57,426 bases of DNA from Microbacterium azadirachtae (GTDB lineage: Bacteria; Actinomycetota; Actinomycetes; Actinomycetales; Microbacteriaceae), in contig NZ_JYIT01000061.1 in NCBI RefSeq assembly GCF_000956545.1, positions 1 through 57,426 on the forward strand. The letters run 5' to 3'. The notes below the pieces were generated by a model, which did not search any database, had not been told where the DNA came from, and was given only the letters and a program-made list of their open reading frames with translations. The position numbers were made by a program, and so were the translations under genes. Below, piece after piece: positions 15,475 to 24,265 of the stretch. Each line of letters begins with the position of its first letter. The stretch's first letter is position 1.

Positions 15475-17199
15475 CTAGGCGCGCATCGCCTGCACGAGCG
15501 TGCGCAGCAGCGCGAGCACCCCGCCCTGGGCGCGGAAGCGGGTCAGGCCCTCGCTGACCTCCGCCGCAGTGCGGGAGGAGGCGAACCACGGCGGCTTCGG
15601 CAGGATCGTGAACCGGCCGCCGTCGCGCACGATCGACGCCGAGCGCGGGAACGGCCGGAACGGGCCGCGCACCACGGAGCGCTCCACGTCGGCGAGCAGC
15701 AGCGCGTTGTGCACGACCCCCAGCCCGCTTCCCACATCGGCGATCGTGTTGCCCGGGAACGCGCCCCAGGTGACCGTGGGGGTGATGAAGCCGAAGGCCG
15801 TCCAGGTGTTGATCGCGATGGATCCGTAGCGCAGCGCCGTGATCGCCCGTTCGAAGCCCGCCCCGAGCGAGGCCTCGGTGGCGGGATCGATCAGCACGTT
15901 CGCACCGAGCGTGCCCTGCAGCCGCTCGTTCGCGTGCGCGACGGCCGCGTCCAGGAACGCCTGGCCGGTGCCGGGCAGCTGCTCCACCCCCAGGACGGGT
16001 GCGAAGTACTCGGTCTGCTCCAGCGCGGTGGCGTCGTCGCCGTCGTCGACCTCGACCAGCAGGCGGTCGGCGAGTACGAGTGCGTCCGGATACGACTCCG
16101 CCGCCTGCGCCATCCGCTCGTCGGAGCGGGGGTACCAGATCGGGCGCTCCGGAGCGATCGCGTAGGCGCGGCGCAGCTCGGTGAGGAACTGGTCCTTCTG
16201 CGCCCAGTCGTGGGACAGGATCACGACCTGGCCGGCGATGCAGTTGTGGCCGGCGTTCTGCAGGCGCATCGTCGCCACGTGCTCCGCCTGGAAGCGCAGA
16301 TCCTCGTCGCTCCAGGCGCCGGGGACGACGATGATCGGCGAGACGCCGCCGAGCTCCGCGGCGATGGGCTTCTTGAGCTGGGGCCGGTTCTCGCGCCGGC
16401 GGCGCTTGCCCTGCGCGCCCGTGCCCCACACGATCGCGTCGAACGTCGGGGCGGATCCGGTGATGTGCACGTGCGAGAACGCGTCGTTCGCGGTCAGGTA
16501 CGCGCCGACATCGGGGCCGCCGCGCACGATCCGCAGGAATCCCGGAGCGATCAGCGGCGCGAGCGCCTTCTCGAACACGGGCACGAGCGCGTCCTGCGTC
16601 GGGTTGACCTTGAGCAGCACCACCCGATCGTGCGCGAGCAGCTCGTACAGCACGTCGAGCACCGGGATGGAGGTGATGTTCCCCGCGCCGAGCACGAGGC
16701 CGATGCCGCCGTCACCGGGCTGCGGCGCGCGCTGGGCGAGGCCCGCGCGGGCCCGGGCGTCGCCCGGCGTGGTGCCCGGGGTGAGCCACACCTCGCCGGT
16801 GAAGCCCGACAGCAGCAGCTTGTCGATGCCCACGAGGGGGAAGGAGTGCACGCGGGTCTGACCGCTCGCGGTGCGGTCGATCGGGATCCCGTCGAGCGGA
16901 TTGCGCCCGTTCGCGATCCGGTCGAGCGTCTCGATGTAGGCGTCCAGCGCGCCGAGCGTCGCGTACGGGCCGCTCAGCCACTCCTCGCCGCGCAGGGGGT
17001 GGTCGTCGCCCAGCTGCTTCGACCGCACCGCGGTGCGCGCCCAGGTGCGCGCGTTCGCGGCGACCGTGCGGCGCACGCCGCGCAGCAGCGTGACGCGCTG
17101 CCCGACGGTGAGGGCGGACCATGCCGTGGATCCCTTGCGAAGAGCGGTGATGTCCGCCTCGATCGGGGCGCGGACGTCGTCGGCGAGGGTGTCGGGCAT
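15475..17199 (-). CDS. Aldehyde dehydrogenase family protein
   Basis: A 574-aa member of the ALDH superfamily, longer than the usual 480-500. Seen: NPTQDALVPVFEKAL, the HITGSAPTFDAI nucleotide region, the general-base glutamate in AELGGVSP (about residue 303), the nucleophile in NAGHNCIAGQ (cysteine about 336) and the closing FGFITPTVTWGAFPG. The N-terminal 100 residues and a basic GKRRRRENR insertion are extra to classical ALDHs. ATG 17199 follows AAGGAGATCCG. A GTG/ATG extension to 17235 has no ribosome site. Substrate unknown; no pathway neighbours. Confidence 0.9.
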   Translation of the reverse strand: MPDTLADDVRAPIEADITALRKGSTAWSALTVGQRVTLLRGVRRTVAANARTWARTAVRSKQLGDDHPLRGEEWLSGPYATLGALDAYIETLDRIANGRNPLDGIPIDRTASGQTRVHSFPLVGIDKLLLSGFTGEVWLTPGTTPGDARARAGLAQRAPQPGDGGIGLVLGAGNITSIPVLDVLYELLAHDRVVLLKVNPTQDALVPVFEKALAPLIAPGFLRIVRGGPDVGAYLTANDAFSHVHITGSAPTFDAIVWGTGAQGKRRRRENRPQLKKPIAAELGGVSPIIVVPGAWSDEDLRFQAEHVATMRLQNAGHNCIAGQVVILSHDWAQKDQFLTELRRAYAIAPERPIWYPRSDERMAQAAESYPDALVLADRLLVEVDDGDDATALEQTEYFAPVLGVEQLPGTGQAFLDAAVAHANERLQGTLGANVLIDPATEASLGAGFERAITALRYGSIAINTWTAFGFITPTVTWGAFPGNTIADVGSGLGVVHNALLLADVERSVVRGPFRPFPRSASIVRDGGRFTILPKPPWFASSRTAAEVSEGLTRFRAQGGVLALLRTLVQAMRA

Positions 17200-17266
17200 C
17201 GGATCTCCTTCGGCGCGGTCTGGGAGGCGAGACACGCCCAGCGTACGCCGTCCGTGGGACTCAGTC

Positions 17267-18643
17267 TCAGCGATCGGCGCCGTCGATGTCGTGACGGCGC
17301 AGTCCGTAGCGGGCCAGCGTCACGAGGCTCAGCAGCATGAGCACCGCCGGGACCACGCTGAAGATCAGCACGATCCCGGTGACGGCGCTCGTCGGCTGCG
17401 CGATCGCGGTCGCGTCGCCGGCCGTGCGCGAGACGTATCCGGTGATCGCCAGCACGACCGCGACGATCGTCGTGCCGAGCGCGAACCCGACCGTCTCGGA
17501 CGCGGTCCACATCCCGGTGAAGGTGCCCGCCTGGCCCGGGCCGCTGGAGCGCTCGTCGTGCGAGATCACGTCCGGCAGCATGGCCATCGGCAGCGCCTGC
17601 ATCCCCGCATAGGCGACGCCGGCGATCGCGACCGAGACGTAGATCCAGGATCCGGGAGTCCACAGGGCGAGCACGATCGAGGCCGACGCGAGGAGGAAGA
17701 TCGCCGAGGCGATGCGGAACGCCCTCTCCTTGCCGATCCGGCGCGACACCCGCTCCCAGACCGGCGTCGCGATCACGGCGGGGGCGACGAGCGCGACGAA
17801 CAGCAGCGTCACCGCGCTCTCGGAGCGCATCACCCAGGTCGCCACGTACTGCGCCCCGGCCAGCATCGTGCCGGTCGCGAGCGCCTGCAGCAGGTAGGTG
17901 CCCAGCAGCGCGCGGAACGGCTGCGAGCGGCGCACCGCGGCGAAACCGGCGGCGTACTGCGCGCGGATGCCGACGTGCTCGACCGCGGACGGCGTGGCAA
18001 CGGCGTCGTCGGCGGTGCGCGCCGCGATGAGCATGCCCACGCCGATCACGACGCCGGCGACCACGCCCATCACGAGGTAGCCCGTCACGGGGTCGCCGGT
18101 GAGGCGGCGCAGCTCGGGCCCGCCGCCGCCGAACAGCAGGATCGTGACGGTGAGGGCGATGACTCGCCAGCTCAGCAGCCGGGTGCGTTCGTCGTAGCTC
18201 GGCGTGAGCTCGGCGGGGAGGGCGATATAGGGCACCTGGAAGAGGCTGAACGCCGAGGCTGTGGCGAGGAACGCGATCAGCACGCAGATCACCCCTGCGA
18301 CCGGGCCGAAAGCCGGCGGCACGGCGAAGGTGAGGGCGAAGAACACCGGCAGGGTGAACGCGCCGATCAGCATGAACCGCTTGCGGCTGCCGGTGCGGCG
18401 CAGGCTGCGGTCCGACCAGGCTCCGATCACGGGATCGATGACGACGTCCCAGATCTTCGCGAGGGTCACGATCGTGCCGGCGAGGATCGCCGCGACACCG
18501 AGGTTGTCGGTGAGGAAGTACGCCAGCACCAGGCCGGGCAGCGTCGCGAAGCCGCCCGTGCCCAGGGATCCGGCCGCATAGCGGGCGACGGTGCGGGCAG
18601 GAAGGCGCGTGGAGGCTCGTCCGGCGCGAGCGGCGGTGCTCAT
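17267..18643 (-). CDS. MFS transporter of the GPH (glycoside-pentoside-hexuronide) type
   Basis: A 458-aa membrane protein with about twelve hydrophobic segments. MelB/GPH features are visible: KIWDVVIDPVIGAWSDR with paired aspartates in helix 2, RRTGSRKRFMLIG after it, VPYIALPAELTPSYDERTRL, and MLPDVISHDERSSG in the second half. Such carriers move sugars with Na+ or H+. The gene has its own leaderless promoter: TACACT lies seven bases before ATG 18643 on the minus strand. A sugar substrate cannot be deduced, since no glycosidase is adjacent. Confidence 0.9.
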   Translation of the reverse strand: MSTAARAGRASTRLPARTVARYAAGSLGTGGFATLPGLVLAYFLTDNLGVAAILAGTIVTLAKIWDVVIDPVIGAWSDRSLRRTGSRKRFMLIGAFTLPVFFALTFAVPPAFGPVAGVICVLIAFLATASAFSLFQVPYIALPAELTPSYDERTRLLSWRVIALTVTILLFGGGGPELRRLTGDPVTGYLVMGVVAGVVIGVGMLIAARTADDAVATPSAVEHVGIRAQYAAGFAAVRRSQPFRALLGTYLLQALATGTMLAGAQYVATWVMRSESAVTLLFVALVAPAVIATPVWERVSRRIGKERAFRIASAIFLLASASIVLALWTPGSWIYVSVAIAGVAYAGMQALPMAMLPDVISHDERSSGPGQAGTFTGMWTASETVGFALGTTIVAVVLAITGYVSRTAGDATAIAQPTSAVTGIVLIFSVVPAVLMLLSLVTLARYGLRRHDIDGADR

Positions 18644-18695
18644 GCGCGTCAGTGTATCGGCGCCCTCGACCCGGCCGACGCGCGACCGGGCGGCG

Positions 18696-18959
18696 TCAGA
18701 TCAGCGAGAGCTCGCGCAGCTTCGCCTCGACGTCGGCGTTGGACGGCTCGACGTGGTGGGAGGCGTCGGGGTACACGACCACTGGGATGTTGGTGCGCCC
18801 GGAGATCTCCTTGGCGACGTCGGCGGCCGCCGGGTCCTCCACGAGGTCGATGTAGGTGTACTCGATGCCGAGCTCGTCGAGCTGCTTCTTGGTGCGGATG
18901 CAGTCGCGGCACCAGTCGGCGCCGAACAGGGTGATCGAGTCAGAGGCGGGGGTGGTCAT
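18696..18959 (-). CDS. Mycoredoxin/glutaredoxin-like protein
   Basis: An 87-aa thioredoxin-fold redoxin. The active site is WCRDC (residues 17-21), the cis-proline turn is NIPVVVYPD, and LGIEYTYIDLVEDP is the usual second strand. Mycoredoxins use mycothiol to reduce mixed disulphides in actinobacteria; the CRDC pair differs from the common CGYC/CPYC. ATG 18959 has TACCCT six bases upstream (minus strand), so the mRNA is probably leaderless. It is divergent from the glycosyltransferase. Confidence 0.88.
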   Translation of the reverse strand: MTTPASDSITLFGADWCRDCIRTKKQLDELGIEYTYIDLVEDPAAADVAKEISGRTNIPVVVYPDASHHVEPSNADVEAKLRELSLI

Positions 18960-19021
18960 GCATCCAGGGTACGGCGGATCCGAGGGGCCGGCGCGATCGG
19001 AGGGAAGGGCTCCGCACCCCC

Positions 19022-19043
19022 GTTCACCTGCCGTTCGCCTGGG
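19022..19043 (+). promoter_or_regulatory. PHO-box-like direct repeat
   Basis: Two adjoining 11-base units, GTTCACCTGCC (19022-19032) and GTTCGCCTGGG (19033-19043), match the direct-repeat pattern bound by PhoP in Streptomyces (GTTCAYY-type units). It lies 86 bases before the glycosyltransferase start. An inverted copy of part of it, CAGGCGAACGG, sits at 19109-19119 next to the ribosome site. Confidence 0.5.
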
Positions 19044-19128
19044 TCGGGAAGGCTGGCTGACACCAAACGCGCAGGTTTCGCATGGTTTCACGTGGGATCA
19101 TGGCGAGTCAGGCGAACGGAGGAGGGGC

Positions 19129-20301
19129 ATGGAGGACATGTCTGCCGGGGACCCCATTCTCGGCGCCACGGTCATCATCCCGACCTTCAACGAGCGCGAC
19201 AACATCGCGGCCCTCGTCTCACGCGTCTCCGGCGCGCTGGTCGATCGCGACGTCGAGATCCTCTTCGTGGACGACAGCTCCGACGACACCCCTGACGTGA
19301 TCCGGCGGATCGCCGCCGGCGCGCCGGTGCCGGTGCGGCTCCTGCATCGCGACAAGCCCGTCGGCGGTCTCGGCGGTGCCGTGGTCGAAGGGATCGCCGC
19401 CGCGTCCTATGACGTCTGCATCGTGATGGACGGCGACCTGCAGCACCCGCCGGAGCTCCTGCCCGAGATGATCGACCGCTTCGAGGAGGGCGACGCCGAC
19501 GTCGTGATCGCCTCCCGCTACATCGGCGGCGGCGACAACGGCGGTCTCGCCGGAGCGGTCCGTGTCGGCGTCTCGCGCGGCGCGACCCTGCTCACCAAGG
19601 CCATGTTCCCGATCCGGCTGTCCGGCGCCTCGGATCCCATGACCGGCTACTTCCTCGTCGACCGCCGGGGCATCGACCCGGAGGCCCTGCGGCCCAACGG
19701 CTTCAAGATCCTCCTGGAGATCCTGGTGCGCTCCGACGTGCGGATCGCCGAGGTGCCGATGGAGTTCGGCGAGCGGCTGCACGGGCAGTCCAAGGCGTCG
19801 TTCGTGCAGGGCATGGAGTTCCTCAAGCACCTTGCGCGCCTGCGGTTCGGCAAGATGTCGCTGTTCGCGATCATCGGCGGCGTCGGCGCGCTGGCGAACC
19901 TCGCCATCATGTGGGCGCTGACCCATCTGGGCGTCGAGTACGTCTGGGCGGCGATCATCGCGGCCGAGGTGACGATCATCGGCAACTTCATCCTGCAGGA
20001 GCGCTACGTCTTCAACGACATGCGCGGCGACGCCTCCGCCATCGGCGTGCGGTTCGCCCAGTCGTTCACGTTCAACAACGTCGAGGCGGCCGTGCGGATC
20101 CCGGTGCTCGCCCTCATGGTCGAGACCTGGCACATCTCCAGCATCCTCGCCGCCGCGATCACGCTGGTCGCCGCGTTCTTCGTGCGCTTCCTCTTCCACT
20201 CCCTCGTGGTCTACGCACCGCGGCGCTCGGTGCGCCTCGCGCGCAAGTCCGAAGAGCGCCAGCGTCTGCGCCTCGAGGCGGAGGCCGCCGCGGCGGAGTA
20301 A
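19129..20301 (+). CDS. GT2 glycosyltransferase with GtrA domain (polyprenol-phosphate type)
   Basis: A 390-aa membrane enzyme. Residues about 10-250 are a dolichol-phosphate-mannose-synthase-like GT2 domain: VIIPTFNERDN, FVDDSSDDT, MDGDLQHPPE (metal site), and MTGYFLVDR. Residues about 255-370 are a GtrA-like four-helix membrane domain starting FAIIGGVGALANLAI. By family it transfers a sugar from a nucleotide donor to a polyprenyl phosphate at the cytoplasmic face, for wall polymers or glycoproteins. ATG 19129 follows GGAGGAGG (19119-19126); an ATG at 19135 is less well placed. A PHO-box-like repeat lies upstream. Confidence 0.92.
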   Translation: MEDMSAGDPILGATVIIPTFNERDNIAALVSRVSGALVDRDVEILFVDDSSDDTPDVIRRIAAGAPVPVRLLHRDKPVGGLGGAVVEGIAAASYDVCIVMDGDLQHPPELLPEMIDRFEEGDADVVIASRYIGGGDNGGLAGAVRVGVSRGATLLTKAMFPIRLSGASDPMTGYFLVDRRGIDPEALRPNGFKILLEILVRSDVRIAEVPMEFGERLHGQSKASFVQGMEFLKHLARLRFGKMSLFAIIGGVGALANLAIMWALTHLGVEYVWAAIIAAEVTIIGNFILQERYVFNDMRGDASAIGVRFAQSFTFNNVEAAVRIPVLALMVETWHISSILAAAITLVAAFFVRFLFHSLVVYAPRRSVRLARKSEERQRLRLEAEAAAAE

Positions 20302-20324
20302 CCGAGGACGGGCCCGCCCCGGGG

Positions 20325-21491
20325 TCAGCCGATGTTCTCCTTGAGTCCCTGCACCGTGTCGCCGTAGTTGATGCGGATCACGGGAAGCTCGAGCTTGTGC
20401 GTGCCGATCTTCACGTAGCCGTGCTCGATCGTGCGCGCCAGCAGGAACCCGGCCTTCGTCACGCCCTCCTCGGCGGTCGCGTTGTAGTGGCCGTACGGGT
20501 AGGCGATGACCTCCTTGGCGCCGAGCACCTTCGCCGACTCCTCCAGATCCGCGGCGACCTCGTCGGCCGACAGGTTCACCATCCGCCCCTTGCCGTTGTC
20601 GCCGGCACGGTGCATGTCGTTGGTGTGCGAGCGCTGCAGCACGTAAGGGGAGGGGGATCCGTCCTTGCGCTCGCCCGTGATGACGAACGACGTGGTGAGC
20701 AGCTTCCGCTCGGTCACGACCGGCACCGCGAGCTGCAGCCAGGTCGGATCCGCGTCGTCGTCGGTGATGATGAGGGAGTGCTGCGGCAGGAACAGCTTGC
20801 CGTCGATGAACGCGTTGAGCTCGTCCCAGGTGGGCAGGTAGAACTTCTGCGCGGCGACGTAGTCCATCTGCGCCTTGAAGTCCTCGATGTACACGTAGTT
20901 GTTGCGCAGCCAGTTGTCCTCGCCCTCGGGCTTGGTCGTGAACTGGTGGTACATCAGGATCGGGATCTTGGCCGCCGTCGCGACGTTCTGCTCCGGCGTG
21001 GTCCACGCGGCGTACAGGGTGCGCCGGTGATCCGTGCAGGCGGCCAGCTGCGAGCCGTTCACGCGGTCGGTCTGCACCTGCGACGTCGCGGTCTCCGGTG
21101 TCGGATACCAGCCGGCGAACACCGCGCCCGCGCGCTCCGGGATCGGCAGACCGGTGTACAGCACGCCCTCGGTCTGCAGCATCGGCGCCTGGGTGACGCC
21201 CTCACCCGAGAACGACACCGCGCACGCCTTGGCGGGATCCGCGGCGGTCTTGAGCAGCTGCTCGGCCGGGGTGAGCGGCGTCGAGGTCGGCGTGGGGGTG
21301 GGCGTGCCTCCGGTGCCGATCGCCGCAGCCTTGGGATCCCCGCCGGAGAAGGCGCGCACGGCGATCGTCGCGAGCACCGCGACCAGGGCGATCGCGAGGA
21401 CGACGATCAGCCCGACCACGAGGCGACGACGGCGGATCACCGCGGGGGAAGGGCGCGGAGGGCGCGACGAAGTGGGGGAGGCTCCGGTCAT
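20325..21491 (-). CDS. Polysaccharide deacetylase (CE4), membrane-anchored
   Basis: A 388-aa protein: basic N-terminus, one signal-anchor helix (about residues 22-47), a Thr-Pro linker, an all-beta region with two cysteine-bearing segments (KACAVSF, LAACTDH), then a CE4 domain. Metal ligands are visible as TDDD and RSHTNDMH (H-x3-H), with YPYG later. Such enzymes remove acetyl groups from wall polysaccharide outside the cell. The TDDD replaces the usual TFDD. TACACT lies seven bases before ATG 21491 on the minus strand, indicating a leaderless message. Convergent with the glycosyltransferase, 23 bases between stops. Confidence 0.9.
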   Translation of the reverse strand: MTGASPTSSRPPRPSPAVIRRRRLVVGLIVVLAIALVAVLATIAVRAFSGGDPKAAAIGTGGTPTPTPTSTPLTPAEQLLKTAADPAKACAVSFSGEGVTQAPMLQTEGVLYTGLPIPERAGAVFAGWYPTPETATSQVQTDRVNGSQLAACTDHRRTLYAAWTTPEQNVATAAKIPILMYHQFTTKPEGEDNWLRNNYVYIEDFKAQMDYVAAQKFYLPTWDELNAFIDGKLFLPQHSLIITDDDADPTWLQLAVPVVTERKLLTTSFVITGERKDGSPSPYVLQRSHTNDMHRAGDNGKGRMVNLSADEVAADLEESAKVLGAKEVIAYPYGHYNATAEEGVTKAGFLLARTIEHGYVKIGTHKLELPVIRINYGDTVQGLKENIG

Positions 21492-21544
21492 GGTGCCGAG
21501 TGTAAGGGATCGAGGGGTCGGGATCCTGAAGCGATGACGGCGCC

Positions 21545-22186
21545 TCAGAGCAGCCAGCCGCGCTCCTGTGCGATGCGCGCGGCGTCGGCACGCGTGCGCG
21601 CCTCGAGCTTCTGCATCGCGGAGGAGAGGTGGTTCCTGGTCGTGCCCTCGGAGAGGTGCAGGGCGCGGGCTACATCCGAGATCGTGCCGCCGTCACGGGC
21701 TGCGGCGAGCACCTCGGTCTCGCGCGGCGTGAGCGGCGAAGGCCCGGCCGTCAGCGCGTCGGTGGCGAGGGCGGCGTCGATGACGGTCTCCCCCTTCATC
21801 ACCCGGCGGACGACGTCGGCCAGCTCGGAGGCGGGCGTGTCCTTGACCACGTACCCCGCGACGCCGGCCGCCAGCGCGCGGGACAGGTATCCCGCCCGGC
21901 CGAACGTCGTCACGATCACGATCCGCACGTCGGGCAGCGCCCGGCGCAGCTGCGCGGCCGCGGTGAGCCCGTCGACGCCGGGCATCTCCACGTCGAGCAG
22001 CGCGATGTCGGGCCGATGCTGCTCGGCCGCGGGGAGGACCTCGTCGCCGCGGCCCACCTGGGCGATCACGTCGAGGTCGTCCTCGAGGCCGAGCAGGGTC
22101 GCGAGCGCACCGCGCACGAGGGCTTGATCGTCGGCGAGCAGGATGCGGATGCCTCCGGTTGACGCGGTGGTGGTCTCGGGCGTCAT
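21545..22186 (-). CDS. NarL/LuxR-family response regulator
   Basis: A 213-aa two-component regulator. Receiver domain 1-125: ILLADDQALV with the acidic pocket, phosphorylated aspartate in IALLDVEMPG, TTFGR and VVKDT (lysine). LuxR-type HTH about 145-205: LTPRETEVLAAARDGGTISDVARALHLSEGTTRNHLS. It ends a four-gene operon and overlaps the kinase gene by four bases (22183-22186), so both are made together. Confidence 0.94.
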   Translation of the reverse strand: MTPETTTASTGGIRILLADDQALVRGALATLLGLEDDLDVIAQVGRGDEVLPAAEQHRPDIALLDVEMPGVDGLTAAAQLRRALPDVRIVIVTTFGRAGYLSRALAAGVAGYVVKDTPASELADVVRRVMKGETVIDAALATDALTAGPSPLTPRETEVLAAARDGGTISDVARALHLSEGTTRNHLSSAMQKLEARTRADAARIAQERGWLL

Positions 22187-23439
22187 GCGGTGACCTCCAG
22201 GAGGAACCCGCCACGGCGGGAGCGGCCGATCGTGAGCGCGCCTCCGGCGTCGGATGCACGCTCGGCGAGCCCGTGCAGTCCGGTGCCGCCCGCGGCCTCG
22301 GGGGAGCGCGCGGCCGGGCCGATCCCGTCATCCTCGACCGTGATGCGCCCGGGGGCGAGGGTGACCCAGCAGTTCTCCGCGCCGGCGTGCCGGATCACGT
22401 TCGTGGCGGCCTCGCGCAGCGCCCAGCCGAACAGCTCGCGGTTGCGCTCGGGGACCTCATCCGTCGTGGTGGGCAGGTGCGCGGTGATCCCGGCGGCGGG
22501 CAGGAGCGTGCGCAGCGAGGCCAGCTCGCTCGCGATGCGCACCTGCCGATAGCCGGAGACGACCGCCCGCATGTCGCTGAGCGTCGCGCGGGCGAGCGTC
22601 TGCACCTCGTGGATCTCGGCCGAGGCCGCGGCGGGATCCCGCTCGGAGAGCTTGGCGGCCAGGTCGGCCTTGAGGGCGATCGCCGACAGCGAGTGGCCGA
22701 GGATGTCGTGCATGTCGCGGGCGACGCGGTTGCGCTCCTCCTCCACGGCGACCGTGGCGAGCTCCTTCTGCGTGCGCCTCAGCTGGGAGAGGGTCTGCAG
22801 GTTGCGGGTGAAGGCGGCCATGAGCGTGCCGATGGACAGGATGATGAGCGGCATCGTCCACGGCGGGGTGTTCGACGGCTGGAGCGCGCCGTCGATCAGG
22901 TTGATCACGAACGCGACTGCCGAAAGGCCGAACACGGAGAACACGGCGCGGCGGTCTCCGCCGAAGCACATCGCCGCAGAGACCGCGACGTAGGTCCAGA
23001 GTCCGGACAGGTCGGGGCCGAGCACCAGCAGGAACGGCAGCGACAGCAGCAGCAGCCCCGCCGGCGGCACCCACCGCCAGCGGTCGGGCAGGGCCATCGC
23101 GATCGGGAAGGAGACCGTGAACAGTGCGCCGTAGACGATCACCCCGAGCCCCCAGAACCAGGAGGCGGGGGCGGGCAGCTGGGTGAGCAGCGGGACGAGG
23201 ATGAAGCCGACGATGAACAGCTGGCTGATGAGCGCGCCGGGGTACCACCGCTTCGCGCCCGGTGCGCCGAGCGTGAGGCGCAGCCGCGGCCACCCGGTGA
23301 CGCCGTCGAGCGACGGGGCGTCGAGGAAGCCGCCCTCGCCGATCCCGATCCGCCCGAGCAGGCCGAACCGGTGCTCGCGACGAGCAGGGCGGGCGGCCGC
23401 AGCCGCCGCGCCCTGCTCGTCGCAGACGTCGTCCGTCAT
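22183..23439 (-). CDS. Sensor histidine kinase, DesK/HisKA_3 type
   Basis: A 418-aa kinase. Five or six hydrophobic helices span about residues 65-220. The dimerisation helix reads EEERNRVARDMHDILGHSL, with H as the phosphoacceptor; the ATPase domain has EAATNVIRHAGA (N box) and VEDDGIGP (G1) and GTGLHGLAERA (G2). Typical partners are NarL-type regulators and bacitracin/lipid-stress ABC exporters, which is exactly the operon here. It begins one base after the permease stop. Confidence 0.93.
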   Translation of the reverse strand: MTDDVCDEQGAAAAAARPARREHRFGLLGRIGIGEGGFLDAPSLDGVTGWPRLRLTLGAPGAKRWYPGALISQLFIVGFILVPLLTQLPAPASWFWGLGVIVYGALFTVSFPIAMALPDRWRWVPPAGLLLLSLPFLLVLGPDLSGLWTYVAVSAAMCFGGDRRAVFSVFGLSAVAFVINLIDGALQPSNTPPWTMPLIILSIGTLMAAFTRNLQTLSQLRRTQKELATVAVEEERNRVARDMHDILGHSLSAIALKADLAAKLSERDPAAASAEIHEVQTLARATLSDMRAVVSGYRQVRIASELASLRTLLPAAGITAHLPTTTDEVPERNRELFGWALREAATNVIRHAGAENCWVTLAPGRITVEDDGIGPAARSPEAAGGTGLHGLAERASDAGGALTIGRSRRGGFLLEVTA

Positions 23440-23440
23440 C

Positions 23441-24265
23441 TCAGACGCGCTTGGTGTCCCGGCGGAACATCAGCACCGCGAGAGCCGTGAAGACGACGAA
23501 CCACACGATCAGGTTCGGCACCGCCCAGCCGTTCGGCGCGACGCCGATGATGGCCGACTGGGAGAGCTCGGCGATGCCCCACAGCGGGGTGAACTTCGCG
23601 CCGATCTGCACCGCCTCGGGCATGATCGCGAGCGGCACGAACAGGCCGCCCATGAAGCTCAGGATCGGCAGGATCGGACCCAGGTAGCGCATCGCGTTCT
23701 GCGCCGGGAAGGCGTAGCCGACGGCGAGGCCGAGGCTGGTCAGCATGAGCGAGCTCAGCCAGGCCAGCAGTCCCGCGGCGATCAGGTTCCCCAGCGGGGC
23801 GGTGATGCCGAGTGCCGCGCCGACGATCAGCGTCACCACCACGGCGATGCCGCCGAGCACCAGGCCGCAGATGACCTTGACCAGGATGTAGACCACCGGG
23901 TTCAGCGGCGTCAGCCGCAGCTGGCGGCTCCACCCCTGGGCGCGTTCGGCGGCGACGGAGACGCCGGTCATCGTGCTCGCCACCATCGCGCCGTACACGG
24001 CCATCGAGATCATGATCGGCACGGCGGCCGACAGGCCGCCCTGGCTGACCGGCACGTTCGTGATCGCCGTGTTCTTGTTCGGCAGCCCGATCATCACGAG
24101 CATCGCGATCGGGAAGATCAGCGTGAACACGACGACGCTCGAGTTGCGGAAGATGCGCTTGAGCTCGACGCCGAGGAAGGTGAGGCTGAAGCCGCCCAGG
24201 GGCGGCACGCGGCGGGTGGACGGATCGATCCGGTCCAGGCGCTCTGCAGCGGTGGTCATGGTCAT
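23441..24265 (-). CDS. ABC-2 type export permease
   Basis: A 274-aa membrane protein with six hydrophobic helices, of the DrrB/YvfS kind. The ATG at 24265 overlaps the ATPase stop (ATGA 24262-24265) and follows AGGAAGGGG, so it is preferred to the second ATG at 24259. It contains the conserved ABC-2 stretch AERAQGWSRQLRLTPLNPVVY. It should form the channel for the ATPase at 24262-25212. The cargo is unknown; DesK/DesR-linked exporters often handle lipids or antimicrobial compounds. Confidence 0.92.
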   Translation of the reverse strand: MTMTTAAERLDRIDPSTRRVPPLGGFSLTFLGVELKRIFRNSSVVVFTLIFPIAMLVMIGLPNKNTAITNVPVSQGGLSAAVPIMISMAVYGAMVASTMTGVSVAAERAQGWSRQLRLTPLNPVVYILVKVICGLVLGGIAVVVTLIVGAALGITAPLGNLIAAGLLAWLSSLMLTSLGLAVGYAFPAQNAMRYLGPILPILSFMGGLFVPLAIMPEAVQIGAKFTPLWGIAELSQSAIIGVAPNGWAVPNLIVWFVVFTALAVLMFRRDTKRV

